NCBI GenBank assembly: GCA_902825985.1
Contig: CADEDC010000026.1
Coordinates: forward strand, 1 to 64,000
Length of the DNA stretch: 64,000 bases
Reading direction: 5' to 3'
Source: an uncultured Acidobacteriota bacterium
GTDB taxonomy: Bacteria > Acidobacteriota > Vicinamibacteria > Vicinamibacterales > CAVVIG01
Of this stretch, positions 11,283 through 20,217 are shown piece after piece. Numbering within the stretch: position 1 is the stretch's first letter; each line of letters opens with the position of its first letter. Below the pieces are notes generated by a model, which worked only from the letters and a program-made list of their open reading frames with translations, was not told the origin of the DNA and ran no database searches. Both the position numbers and the translations under genes were made by a program.

Positions 11283-12461
11283 TCAGAGGTACGCGCGGTT
11301 CCGAAGTCCCGCCAGTTCGGTGGCGAGCAGGCGCGGCACCAGCGGGACGCGGCCCATGGTTGCCAGCACGCCGTTCCTCATTGCACGACCACGGACGGTG
11401 CGCAACGTCGCCATACGCGTCATACGATCGGTGAACGCGACCACCCGTTGTGCCACCGGACGTCGCACCCGTTCGTAGTCGTCCAGGTGGCTGTCCGCAA
11501 CCGCTCCGCTGATGACGGCGATCAGCCGCCGGCCGAGCGCCACCGCGTCCTGAATGCCGGTGTTCATCCCCTGTCCGCCAGCCGGGCTGTGGGTGTGTGC
11601 CGCGTCGCCCGCGAGCAGGATGCGACCCGCTCGATACCGATCCGCCAACCGGTGATGGAGCCGGAATCGGGAACTCCAGACGACCCGGTCCACGTGCGTC
11701 GGGTGGGCCGATGGCCCGCGCGTGTCGAGCAGCTCCTGGATGTCGGCGACTCCCGGGTATTCCGGCGCGTCGTCCATCGTCGCCACCACACGATGGCGTC
11801 CGGCCGGCAGCGGCGCGACGACGACGAGTCCGTCCGGCGAGAAGAACAGCAGCACCTCGGCGTCATCCAGCGGCCAACGCATCTGCACGTCGGCCAGCAC
11901 GAAGGACTGCGCGTAGGTGTCGCCCGAGAAGCCGATGCCGGCCTGCTCCCGGACGGTGCTGTGCATCCCATCGGCACCCACGAGGTACCGCGCCCGGATG
12001 GTCTGGGTCGCACCGGAAGCCGCGCCCGCGGTGACCGACACCCCGTCCGCATCCTGGCGTACGCGCTGCACGGCATACGGACGTGACACGGTGCCGCCCA
12101 GCTCACGCAACCGCTCGAGGAGAACGGCTTCGGTGACCTGCTGCGGCAGCATGAGGGTGTAGGGATACCGGGTGGGCAACCGGTCGAAACGAATCGACGC
12201 CAGCGTCCGGTCGCGATCACGGACCGTGAAGGTCGCCACGACGTGGCCGCGCGCTCGCAACCGATCGGTGACGCGGAGATCCTCGAGTACCTCGAGCGTC
12301 CGCGCATGGATGACGGCGGCGCGCGACGTGTTGGCGCCCTCTGTCAGCCGGTCGAGCAGCACGAACGACACGCCGCGTTCGGCAAGAACGCCTGCGAGCG
12401 TCAATCCCGTGGGTCCGGCTCCGACGATGACAACGTCCGTGGTCTCTGGCAGCGGGTTCAT
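11283..12461 (-). CDS. FAD-dependent aromatic-ring-type monooxygenase (PHBH fold)
   Basis: ATG 12461 lies 8 nt after GGAGG and gives 392 residues. The three flavin-hydroxylase fingerprints are present in order: GAGPTGLTLAG (Rossmann dinucleotide site, residues ~12-22), YLVGADGMHSTVR (DG motif) and GRILLAGDAAHTHSPAGGQG (GD motif). Family members hydroxylate phenolic or polyketide substrates using NAD(P)H and oxygen, in the cytosol. It stands alone on the minus strand, so its pathway is not shown; a polyketide- or tetracycline-type oxygenase is as likely as a phenol hydroxylase. Confidence 0.88.
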   Translation of the reverse strand: MNPLPETTDVVIVGAGPTGLTLAGVLAERGVSFVLLDRLTEGANTSRAAVIHARTLEVLEDLRVTDRLRARGHVVATFTVRDRDRTLASIRFDRLPTRYPYTLMLPQQVTEAVLLERLRELGGTVSRPYAVQRVRQDADGVSVTAGAASGATQTIRARYLVGADGMHSTVREQAGIGFSGDTYAQSFVLADVQMRWPLDDAEVLLFFSPDGLVVVAPLPAGRHRVVATMDDAPEYPGVADIQELLDTRGPSAHPTHVDRVVWSSRFRLHHRLADRYRAGRILLAGDAAHTHSPAGGQGMNTGIQDAVALGRRLIAVISGAVADSHLDDYERVRRPVAQRVVAFTDRMTRMATLRTVRGRAMRNGVLATMGRVPLVPRLLATELAGLRNRAYL

Positions 12462-12668
12462 GGTGTGCCTCCGCGGACGCGACGGGGCAACGGACGCGCC
12501 AAGACCTGAGGGGCCGCACGGAAGTCCTCTGCCGCCAACCGGGTCAAGCACTTAGCCGGCTGACCGCGACCCGACAGCAGCGGCGGCGGAACCGGACAAC
12601 CTGTTCAGCGTTACACAGGTCGCGTATGTGTGCGCAGCCGCCGACTGTCCGGCCCGGCCCGACGCCAG

Positions 12669-12797
12669 TCATGCCACCCGTCTGAGGCCGTCGGGATCGG
12701 TGATCCGGATGCGCCGTCCGTCGAGCTCGATGAGGCCGCGCTGCCAGAACTCCTGCAGTATGACGATGACCGTCTCCAGTTTTGACGGATCGGCAGG
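12669..12797 (-). pseudogene. C-terminal fragment of a Crp/Fnr-family regulator
   Basis: An open frame of 42 codons without a start reads SKLETVIVILQEFWQRGLIE, then LDGRRIRITDPDGLRRVA and stop. This matches the end of the helix-turn-helix of Crp/Fnr regulators (pattern 'SRETVxRxLxxFxxxGLIxxDGRRIxIxDPxxLRxLA'). A TAG lies just upstream and no cNMP-binding domain is present, so the rest of the gene is lost. It sits directly in front of the receptor gene that starts at 12816. Confidence 0.55.
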
Positions 12798-12815
12798 CTA
12801 CACTCACACAGACCG

Positions 12816-15611
12816 ATGGCGACCCGCACCCGCATGGCCCTACTGGCCGTCGTGCTCCTTTTCCGCACGGCGGCCGCCGACGCTCAATCGAGCGCCGCGA
12901 TCATCGGAACCGTTCGCGACGACCGGGGCGGCCCGGTGCCAGGCGCCACGGTCACCCTGCGCACCACGCCGCTGGGAGGGGACCGAATTGCCGTGACCGA
13001 CCCGGCCGGCGCTTTCGAGGCGCCGGGCCTCGTGCCGGCTCAGACCGTTGAAATTGTCGTGGCCGCCGACGGGTTCGCCTCCGTCACGCGGACGATTCCC
13101 GGTCTCACGAGTGGCGAACGGCGCATGCTCGACTTCAGGCTGGCCGTCGGCCCGGTGGCCGTCGACGTCGAAGTCAGCGGCGACTCGTCGATGTTCCGCA
13201 CCCCCTCGCCCGAGCTGGGCGGGCACGTCGACCGCCCCCAGCTCGAGCGGCTGCCGATCAACGGCCGCGACCTCCTGTCGGTGGCGTTCCTCGTACCGGG
13301 CGCCGCGCCCTCGCGAGGCTTTTACAACCTGGCGCCGCGGCTCACCATCAACGGGGCGTCGTCGCTCTCGACCAATTACAGTGTCGATGGCTTCGACAAC
13401 ACGGACCTCTTCCTGGGTGGGCCGAAGCTCCCGGTCACCGTCGGCTCGGCCGACGACGTTCAGGTGCTGGTGAACGCCTACTCGCCTGAGTACGGGCGGA
13501 CGGGGAACGGCGTCTTTCTCGTGACGACCCGCAGCGGCGGCAATCGTCCGGCGGCCGATCTGTTCTATACGGCGCGCCCGGGTGCCATCCTCGACGCGCC
13601 GAACTTCTTCGCCCCGCGAGACGACGGCGATCGCGTCATCGATGACAGCTTTCGCCGACACCAATTCGGCGGCTCCGCGGGTGGCCCGGTGGCCCGCGAC
13701 CGGGTGTTCTTCATGGGTGATCTGGAAGCCTCACGCGAACGCCAGGATGCGATCCTGACATCGCCGCTCGCGATCGGGCTCGCGCCGACGGCCTTCGACA
13801 ACACGACGGCGATGGGCAAAATCGACGTGCACTGGAACGACGCCCATCAATCGACGCTGCGTTACCACGGCTCCGACTCTACGCATGACGGCGATGTCGG
13901 CTTCATCGGCGGCCTGACGTTGCCCTCGGCCGGGTTGCAGGTGAACTACCGCAACCACTACGCGGCGTACACCCATCGGACCATTGCCGGCGCCGGCTTC
14001 AACGAGCTGGGTCTGCAACTTGGACAGCTCCGCTCGGACTGGCGGCCGCTTTCCGACGGACCTCGGGTGGTGGTCACGGACCGCGGCGCGACGCTGGCCA
14101 CCATCGGGGCCGCGAGCGACAACTTTCTGTGGACCGAAACCGACGTGCAGGTGCGAGACGTCTTGACCCGGCTCGTCGGTCGTCACACCGTCAAGATGGG
14201 CGCGGACCTGCTGCGCGGCCGATTCGCGATTCGCTCCGGTCCGGGGGCGCGGGGCGCCTTCGTCGTCGACCTCGAGGGGCGCACGATTCAGCCGGCCTCC
14301 ACCTTTCTCGCGCTCGGCGACATTCCCCGCGACGTGACCGTCCTGTCCTACTCGCAGACGTTCGTCAATCCCGAGGTGCGGCGATCGCAGCTGCTGGCCG
14401 CGGCCTTCATCGAGGACACGGTGCGGGCATCTGACACCCTGACGCTGACCGTCGGCAGCCGCTGGGACTACGACTCGGTCACCAACACGCCCGTCAGCCG
14501 TGGCGATCTGAACAACGTGGCGCCGCGGCTCGGCATGAGCTGGACACCCCGGCGCAGCCAGCGCCACCAGCTGCGCGCCGGCTATGGCATCTTCTACGAG
14601 CGGATCCCGTTCGCGGTCTACTCCGACACCCTGTTCAACAACCCGGACGGCGGTGCCGTGGCGGTGACGTTTGCGCCCGGCACGCCGTTCAGCCCGCCGG
14701 CGTTTCCAGACACCTTGCCCCGCGATGCGGTGCAGGGGCTGCCGACCGCACAGTTGCCGCCCCGGAACGTTCAGGTGTTCGATCCGGATCTGCGCAGTCC
14801 ATGGACCGAACAGGCATCCGCCGGCTACCTCCTGTCGTTGTCCGACTCGGTCGGCGTCGCCGTCGACTACGTGCACAGCCGGGGGCGGAATCTGATCCGG
14901 CGCATCGACACGAACGCGCCAACGTCGGTGGCTCCCGGCGCGGCTCGCACGGTCGCCGCGGCCGACCTCACGCGGCCGCTGCTTCCGGCCAGCGGCGGCT
15001 TCCGCATGATCGAACAGGATGCATCGACCGGACGCAGCACGTTCGACGGGCTGTATCTGAACGTGCGCAAGGGGCTGACACAGGGGACGGCCGTGAACGT
15101 CGCCTACACCGTGTCCCGCATTCGCAACAACACGGACGACATCAACTTCCGTCCGGTCGACTCCCGGCGGCCCGATGACGAACTCGGTCCCAGCCTGAAC
15201 GACCGCCGGCACGTGCTGGCGGTCAACGGGCTGGTCCGCCTGCCTGGCCTGCTCGACCTCGCACCGGTCCTGTTCCTGTCCAGCGGCCAACCGCTGAATG
15301 TCACGACCGGACGGGACGATAACGGCGACACGGTGTTCAACGATCGGCCTGCCGGAGTCAGCCGCAACAGCGGGCGCACGGCAGGCTTCGCGCAGTTCGA
15401 CCTCGGCGTGGTCCGCGATCTGCGCCTCGGCGCGGCCCGCGTCCAGGTGCGGGCCGACATCTTCAACGTGTTCAATCGCACCAACTTCTCCGGCTTCTTC
15501 AACTACGGCGCCAGTGGCGTCAGGCCGGACGAGAACGGCACCCTCGCCTTCCAGCCCACCGTCGCGGGTCCGGCACGCCAGTTTCAGTTCGCGATTCGCA
15601 CCCGATTCTGA
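12816..15611 (+). CDS. TonB-dependent receptor, Oar-like
   Basis: The 931-residue outer-membrane protein begins with a signal peptide (LLAVVLLFRTAAADAQ). A carboxypeptidase-regulatory-like beta-sandwich (IIGTVRDDRGGPVPGATVTL) follows, then a plug-like region (LPINGRDLLSVAFLVPG; LTINGASSLSTNYSVDGFDN) and a long beta-barrel ending in Phe (FQFAIRTRF), as required for outer-membrane insertion. Such proteins import large ligands, often oligosaccharides or peptides, with TonB energy; the ligand is unknown. It is followed after 20 bp by the flavoprotein reductase gene. Confidence 0.9.
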   Translation: MATRTRMALLAVVLLFRTAAADAQSSAAIIGTVRDDRGGPVPGATVTLRTTPLGGDRIAVTDPAGAFEAPGLVPAQTVEIVVAADGFASVTRTIPGLTSGERRMLDFRLAVGPVAVDVEVSGDSSMFRTPSPELGGHVDRPQLERLPINGRDLLSVAFLVPGAAPSRGFYNLAPRLTINGASSLSTNYSVDGFDNTDLFLGGPKLPVTVGSADDVQVLVNAYSPEYGRTGNGVFLVTTRSGGNRPAADLFYTARPGAILDAPNFFAPRDDGDRVIDDSFRRHQFGGSAGGPVARDRVFFMGDLEASRERQDAILTSPLAIGLAPTAFDNTTAMGKIDVHWNDAHQSTLRYHGSDSTHDGDVGFIGGLTLPSAGLQVNYRNHYAAYTHRTIAGAGFNELGLQLGQLRSDWRPLSDGPRVVVTDRGATLATIGAASDNFLWTETDVQVRDVLTRLVGRHTVKMGADLLRGRFAIRSGPGARGAFVVDLEGRTIQPASTFLALGDIPRDVTVLSYSQTFVNPEVRRSQLLAAAFIEDTVRASDTLTLTVGSRWDYDSVTNTPVSRGDLNNVAPRLGMSWTPRRSQRHQLRAGYGIFYERIPFAVYSDTLFNNPDGGAVAVTFAPGTPFSPPAFPDTLPRDAVQGLPTAQLPPRNVQVFDPDLRSPWTEQASAGYLLSLSDSVGVAVDYVHSRGRNLIRRIDTNAPTSVAPGAARTVAAADLTRPLLPASGGFRMIEQDASTGRSTFDGLYLNVRKGLTQGTAVNVAYTVSRIRNNTDDINFRPVDSRRPDDELGPSLNDRRHVLAVNGLVRLPGLLDLAPVLFLSSGQPLNVTTGRDDNGDTVFNDRPAGVSRNSGRTAGFAQFDLGVVRDLRLGAARVQVRADIFNVFNRTNFSGFFNYGASGVRPDENGTLAFQPTVAGPARQFQFAIRTRF

Positions 15612-15631
15612 ATCGCGAAGGACCCATCACG

Positions 15632-17212
15632 ATGGCATCCTGCCGGGCTACGATGGGCCCTCAACGGACAATGACCACCACCGCCTCGCCTGTCGCGCAG
15701 CCCCTGGTGCTCCCCGACGATGAGTACAACCGGCGGCTGGTCGCCGACGCCCATCCCGCCGCCTGGGCGAACCCCGTGCCGGCCCACAGCTACAACCTCG
15801 TCGTGCTCGGCGCCGGCACGGCGGGCCTGGTCTCGGCGGTGGGCGCGGCGTCGCTGGGCGCCCGTGTGGCGATTGTCGAGCGCCACCTGATGGGCGGCGA
15901 CTGTCTGAACTTCGGCTGCGTCCCGTCCAAGGCCGTGATCAGTGCCGCCAGGACGATCGACTCGGCCCGCCGTGCCGCGGCCTATGGCCTGTCACCGGCG
16001 CCCGACGCGGCCGTCGACTTCGGTGCGGTCATGACGCGCATGCGCCGGTTGCGCGCCGATCTGGCCGGCCACGACTCGGTGGCGCGGCTGACCGCGCTGG
16101 GCATCGACGTCTTCCTCGGGGCGGCGCGGTTCACCGGTTCGCGGTCGGTGGCGGTCGGCGGGCAGACCCTGCGGTTCAGCCGCGCCGTCATCGCCACCGG
16201 TGCGAGGCCCAGCGTGCCGGACATTCCCGGCCTCGCTGAGGCCGGATATCTGACCAACGAGACCGTGTTTTCGCTGACCGAACGCCCCGGCCACCTGCTG
16301 GTGATCGGCGCCGGCCCGATCGGCTGCGAACTCGCGCAGACCTTTCGCCGGCTGGGCAGCGCCGTCACGGTGATCGGCAGGGAGCCGACGCTGCTTCCCA
16401 ACGAGGACCCGGACGCGAGCGCCCTGCTCGCGCAGCGCTTCTCCCGCGAGGACATCGCCACCATCACCGGCGCCAGCGTCCTCTCCGTTCACCGGCCGTC
16501 ACCCGCTGCGCCGGTCGTCGTCACCTGCGAATCAGGCGGCCACACCCGGCACGTCACGGGCGACGCGCTGCTCGTCGCCGTCGGCCGGACGCCGAATCTG
16601 GAGGGGCTCGGGCTCGACGCGGCCGGCATCGCCGCCGACGCCCGAGGCGTCATCGTCACCGACACGATGCGGACCACCAATCGCGGCGTCTATGCGGCCG
16701 GGGACGTCTGCTCGTCCTACACATTCACCCACGCCGCCGACGCCATGGCGCGAATCGTCCTGCAGAACGCGCTGTTCTTCGGCCGCAAGAAGGCCAGCGC
16801 GTTGCTCATCCCGTGGGCGACCTATACGGACCCCGAGGTCGCGCACGTCGGGATGACCGCTCGTGAAGCCGCCGCCCGCGGCGACCGGGTGGTCACCCTC
16901 ACCGCCGCCCTGTCGCACATCGACCGCGCCGTCCTGGAAGACGAGACCGAGGGGTTCGCCCGCGTCCACGTCGACCGGCGGAGTGGACGTATCCTTGGCG
17001 CGACGATGGTCGCCTGCCACGCCGGCGAACTCATCGGCGAAGCGGTGGTGGCGATGAAGGCGGGCGTGACAATGAGCACGCTCGGTTTCACCATCCATCC
17101 ATATCCGACGCAGTCCGAAGCCTGGAAGCGGCTCGGCGATGACTGGAACCGTCGTCGTCTGTCGCCCCGGGTGCGGGCGGTCCTCGGGACGTTGATGCGA
17201 TGGCGCCGATAA
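15632..17212 (+). CDS. Pyridine nucleotide-disulfide oxidoreductase (MerA/Lpd-like flavoprotein)
   Basis: The 526-residue flavoenzyme begins at an ATG preceded by GAAGGA (an ATG at 15671 is also possible). After ~50 residues of N-terminal extension come the FAD site (VVLGAGTAGLVSAVGAASLG), the redox disulfide GGDCLNFGCVPSK (Cys91-x4-Cys96), the NAD(P) site (LLVIGAGPIGCELAQTFRRLG), the second FAD motif (GVYAAGDVC) and a C-terminal HPYPTQSEAWKR replacing the usual His-Pro-Thr-x-x-Glu. It resembles the mercuric-reductase-like group, but the vicinal C-terminal Cys pair of MerA is absent. The next gene, 15 bp on, codes a Sec-containing peroxiredoxin-like protein, so this enzyme may be its reductase. 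Confidence 0.85.
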   Translation: MASCRATMGPQRTMTTTASPVAQPLVLPDDEYNRRLVADAHPAAWANPVPAHSYNLVVLGAGTAGLVSAVGAASLGARVAIVERHLMGGDCLNFGCVPSKAVISAARTIDSARRAAAYGLSPAPDAAVDFGAVMTRMRRLRADLAGHDSVARLTALGIDVFLGAARFTGSRSVAVGGQTLRFSRAVIATGARPSVPDIPGLAEAGYLTNETVFSLTERPGHLLVIGAGPIGCELAQTFRRLGSAVTVIGREPTLLPNEDPDASALLAQRFSREDIATITGASVLSVHRPSPAAPVVVTCESGGHTRHVTGDALLVAVGRTPNLEGLGLDAAGIAADARGVIVTDTMRTTNRGVYAAGDVCSSYTFTHAADAMARIVLQNALFFGRKKASALLIPWATYTDPEVAHVGMTAREAAARGDRVVTLTAALSHIDRAVLEDETEGFARVHVDRRSGRILGATMVACHAGELIGEAVVAMKAGVTMSTLGFTIHPYPTQSEAWKRLGDDWNRRRLSPRVRAVLGTLMRWRR

Positions 17213-17227
17213 CCAGGAGCGTGCCTC

Positions 17228-17791
17228 ATGTCCTTCCGTCGCGCCGGTGATCCGGCAGTCCCCTTCTCGCTGATCGATGCGAACGGCGCCCGCCACGGCC
17301 TGGACCAGTACCGGGGGCACTGGCTGCTGCTGGTGTTCCACCGGCACCTGGGTTGACTGCCGTGCCGCAGGCACCTGCTGCAGTTGCAGCACCAGCAGAA
17401 CACGTTCGCCGCGCGTGACGTCACCATCGCCGTGGTGACGTTCGAGACCGGTCCGGTCGCACGAGCGTACGTCGCAGAGACGGGGCTGTCCTGGCCGATT
17501 CTGGTGGATCGGGACCGATCGCTCTACCACGCCTATGGCATGTTGCGCGGCAGCTCGTGGGACGTCTGGGGACCGGCCACCTGGCTGGCGTACGCCAAGG
17601 AACTGCTCAGAGGCCGACTGCCGAGCGCAGCCGCGGGCGAGAGCGACGTGCACCAGCTGGGTGGGGACGTGCTCATCGATCCGAGCGGGACCCTCAGGCT
17701 CGTGCACGTCGGCGCAGGGCCGGCCGATCGTCCGTCGGTAGCCCGTCTGCTCGCCATCCGGCAGGGTGCGTCACACCAGACCAGGAGTTGA
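17228..17791 (+). CDS. Peroxiredoxin-like selenoprotein (AhpC-TSA_2/Prx-like2 type) with U-x-x-C active site
   Basis: An ATG at 17228, 8 nt after AGGAG, opens a frame interrupted only by TGA at 17354-17356 (codon 43). Read as selenocysteine, the 187-residue product is a thioredoxin-fold Prx-like2 protein: VPFSLIDANGARHGL, LLLVFHRHLG-U-LPCRRHL, then VVTFETG, LSWPILVDRDRSLYHAYGM and LGGDVLIDPSGTLRLVH. In relatives the TGA position is the first Cys of C-x-x-C, so the motif becomes Sec43-x-x-Cys46. A hairpin with loop AGTT begins 19 nt after the TGA. The flavoprotein reductase just upstream is the likely electron donor. The alternative, a nonsense mutation, would have to hit the catalytic codon by chance while leaving ~145 downstream codons intact. 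Confidence 0.8.
17376..17391 (+). promoter_or_regulatory. Candidate bacterial SECIS element in the peroxiredoxin-like gene
   Basis: TGCTGC pairs with GCAGCA around an AGTT loop, a 6-bp perfect stem inside the coding region. The loop starts 26 nt after the TGA, inside the ~16-37 nt spacing usual for bacterial SECIS, and has G as its second base, as the model requires. The second selenoprotein gene in the window has the same loop. Confidence 0.7.
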
Positions 17792-17813
17792 CACCGGTCC
17801 CGGTCCGGTCGGT

Positions 17814-18800
17814 TCAGCGCCCGCGTTCCTCTGCCCGGGCGCCACGCAGCATGTTCTCCACCGCACGGTTCCCTTCGTGGCACGCGTACTCGAACATCTG
17901 GTAGTCGCTGTCGCGCACGAACGGGAATTCGATCGTCCACGGCTCGCTGTAGACGTCCGGATCCTCGATCGTGACGCGGTAGATCAGCGTGTGCTCGTCG
18001 ACCGCCGTGAACCGCTCGGTCATCTTCAGCCTTTCCGTCTGGATGCTGATGTTCCGCAGCACCTCGCGGCGGCTGAAGTTGGTGGACTCGACGACCAGCG
18101 TGTTCCCTTCCCAATGGCCGCGCGGCACGCCGGTCCAGCTGCGGAGCGCTGCCGGCGGCGGTGTCCGGGTGATGGGAATGATTCGCGCGTCATGGATCAT
18201 CTCGCTGACGATCGTGACGTAGCCGGGGGACTGGATGATCTGCTTGCCGTTGTTGTAGAAGGTCGGCAGCATCTGGCCGAGCATGCCGCGCGAGATGCAG
18301 CGATCGCCCGGATCGATCGTTTCCGGGTCGTGCATCTGCCGTTCGCGCAGGTAGGCGCTCCGTTCGCGCGCCCACGGCGTCATCGGCGGAATCCGACCGT
18401 TCTCGGGCGAGACGATGAGCGACAGGGGCGTCTGGCCAATCGTCTTGCGCTTGTACTCGAACCACTCGTGCCCGTACGAGCCGGTGCCGGCATCCACCGT
18501 CTCGAGCTTGCGGTCGGCTTCTTCGGCCAGTGCCGCCTGCAGTTCGGCGTCGGTGACCTGCGTCTTCCCGGCCAAGGTCGCCGGGCGCTGAAGCGGCGTG
18601 AAGAAGGCGTCGATGCTGTTCCACATGCCCTGGATGTCCGGCTGCCCGTCAGGCGTCCGCGGCGGTCGCCAGCCGCTGCTGCCGCCTCCCTGACGGTCGT
18701 CTCCCGCCGCCACGCCGGCCGGGCTGGAGGTGAATGCGACGCTGCCGATCATCAGGCCGACGAAGGCGGTGGTGGCGACGAGGAACATCCAGCGTTTCAT
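17814..18800 (-). CDS. Secreted protein of unknown function ('PRTPDGxPD' family)
   Basis: ATG 18800 lies 9 nt after GGGAG; a second ATG at 18806 is possible. A signal anchor (MFLVATTAFVGLMIGSVAF) leads to the conserved opening PPRTPDGQPDIQGMW, typical of a large family of exported acidobacterial proteins with no assigned activity. Later conserved-looking parts are GDRCISRGMLGQMLPTFYNN, IVSEMIHDARIIPI and the end YACHEGNRAVENMLRGAR. The partial gene at the right edge of the window belongs to the same family. It is divergent from the PTE-like gene, with 153 bp between starts. Confidence 0.75.
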   Translation of the reverse strand: MKRWMFLVATTAFVGLMIGSVAFTSSPAGVAAGDDRQGGGSSGWRPPRTPDGQPDIQGMWNSIDAFFTPLQRPATLAGKTQVTDAELQAALAEEADRKLETVDAGTGSYGHEWFEYKRKTIGQTPLSLIVSPENGRIPPMTPWARERSAYLRERQMHDPETIDPGDRCISRGMLGQMLPTFYNNGKQIIQSPGYVTIVSEMIHDARIIPITRTPPPAALRSWTGVPRGHWEGNTLVVESTNFSRREVLRNISIQTERLKMTERFTAVDEHTLIYRVTIEDPDVYSEPWTIEFPFVRDSDYQMFEYACHEGNRAVENMLRGARAEERGR

Positions 18801-18953
18801 AGTCATGCGCTCCCTGACCGCGTCAACGGCCACACGGTAGCGCAGACCGTCGAAATCCGCCAGCGAATCCGGGCGGACCGGGCGGGGCACCTTCGTCTAT
18901 CATCAGCACCTCTCTGTTTGCGTGGTCGTCACGGATCGCGTCACGAGGTGCCC

Positions 18954-20135
18954 ATGGACCGCCGGCTCGCTGAGATGGTGAATCGTCGTCAGGCCTTGCG
19001 CGCGCTCACTGGCGGTGTGTCGCTCTCGTCCGTCGCACGGCTCATGCCGGCCATCGCGACCGGCGCCCCGGTCGCGCTGGCGGCCGGTCAGCCCGGCGCC
19101 TGGTACGCGGCGGTGCCGCGCGCGGCGGCCGCATTTCCGCCCGGTGCGATCATCCGGACGATCCTCGCCGACCTGCCGCCCGCCAGCCTCAGCGCCGGCG
19201 CGGTCCAGTTTCACGAGCACGTCGGCGGCGTCTTCTCACCGCCGCGTCCGCTCGCGCCGGCCGACATCCCACCCGGCGTCGCGGCGCCGGCGACCGAAGC
19301 GGAGTATCTCGATCAGATGGTGATCGAGATGCAGATGTCGCGCGCGGACGGTGTCAATTGCCTGGTGGACGCCGCGGCAGACCAACGCCGGGACGACCGG
19401 ACGGTGCGGAACCTCGAGACCATCTCGCAGCGTTCGGGCATGCACATCGTCCTTGGCGGCGGCTACTATCAGGACGTGGCGCTGGCGCCGCGCTACCCGG
19501 CGGCGGTGGTGCAGATGGCGGAGGAGACGCTGGTCGAGGAGTTCGTGCGCGACGCGCGCGGGCAGCGCTGGGGCGCCTTCGGTGAAATTGCCTCGTCGCA
19601 GCCGATGCAGGCGGCGGAACGCAAGGTGGTGCGGGCGATCGGCCGGGCGCATGGCGTGACGAACCTGCCGATCCTCACGCATACGCCGCACGAGGGGTGT
19701 CCGTCGTGCGCACAGGAGCAACTGGACCTGCTCGAATCGACGGGTGTCGATCCGCGGCGGGTGGCGATCGGGCATCTGGCGACGATCAAGCTGGAGCAGG
19801 AGCCGCTCGGCCAGACGGCGAAGGCGCTCGGCAAGCGCGGCGCGTTCCTCGGCTTCGACACCGTCGGGCACCAGATGGGCCGGTCGATGATCCCGGAGGC
19901 GCACAAGGTGCGGCACGTCCTGGAGGTCCTGAACGCCGGGCTCGAGGATCAACTGTTGCTGTCTGCCGACTCGACACCGCAGCCGCAGTTGAAGACGAAC
20001 TGGGGGCAGGGCTACTCGTCGGTCGTCACCCAGTTCGTCCCCAAACTCCGGTATGCCGGCGTGAGTGACGCCGTCCTCCACAAGATCCTCGTCGACAACC
20101 CACGCCGGTTCCTGGCGTTCGTGCCCCGCGGTTGA
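18954..20135 (+). CDS. Phosphotriesterase-family metal-dependent hydrolase, exported
   Basis: The 393-residue product starts at an ATG just after GAGGTG; the frame stays open upstream only in antisense to the previous gene. A twin-arginine-like N-terminus (NRRQALRALTGGVSLSSVARLM) suggests export. Binuclear-metal landmarks of the PTE/PHP family are visible: QFHEHVGG (HxH), GAFGEIASS (bridging Glu as in PHP proteins, not carbamylated Lys), PILTHTPH, VAIGHLA and LLLSADST. Such enzymes are usually lactonases or esterases; the organophosphate label reflects family history only. Substrate unknown. Confidence 0.82.
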   Translation: MDRRLAEMVNRRQALRALTGGVSLSSVARLMPAIATGAPVALAAGQPGAWYAAVPRAAAAFPPGAIIRTILADLPPASLSAGAVQFHEHVGGVFSPPRPLAPADIPPGVAAPATEAEYLDQMVIEMQMSRADGVNCLVDAAADQRRDDRTVRNLETISQRSGMHIVLGGGYYQDVALAPRYPAAVVQMAEETLVEEFVRDARGQRWGAFGEIASSQPMQAAERKVVRAIGRAHGVTNLPILTHTPHEGCPSCAQEQLDLLESTGVDPRRVAIGHLATIKLEQEPLGQTAKALGKRGAFLGFDTVGHQMGRSMIPEAHKVRHVLEVLNAGLEDQLLLSADSTPQPQLKTNWGQGYSSVVTQFVPKLRYAGVSDAVLHKILVDNPRRFLAFVPRG

Positions 20136-20217
20136 CCGACGCACCGCGCCGGATTCGGGCTGACGCCAGGGTCCGCTGCCGACCGCCGCGTCGGGCACGG
20201 CGGAACGGCGCGGGATC

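Noticed and set aside
17354-17356. TGA in the Prx-like gene as a simple nonsense mutation
   Set aside because: It lies exactly at a catalytic Cys codon, has a SECIS-like hairpin behind it, and a second gene in the window shows the same arrangement.
17766-18953. Upstream extension of the PTE-like gene frame
   Set aside because: This part is antisense to the secreted PRTPDG protein; a Tat-like signal and ribosome site mark the true start at 18954.
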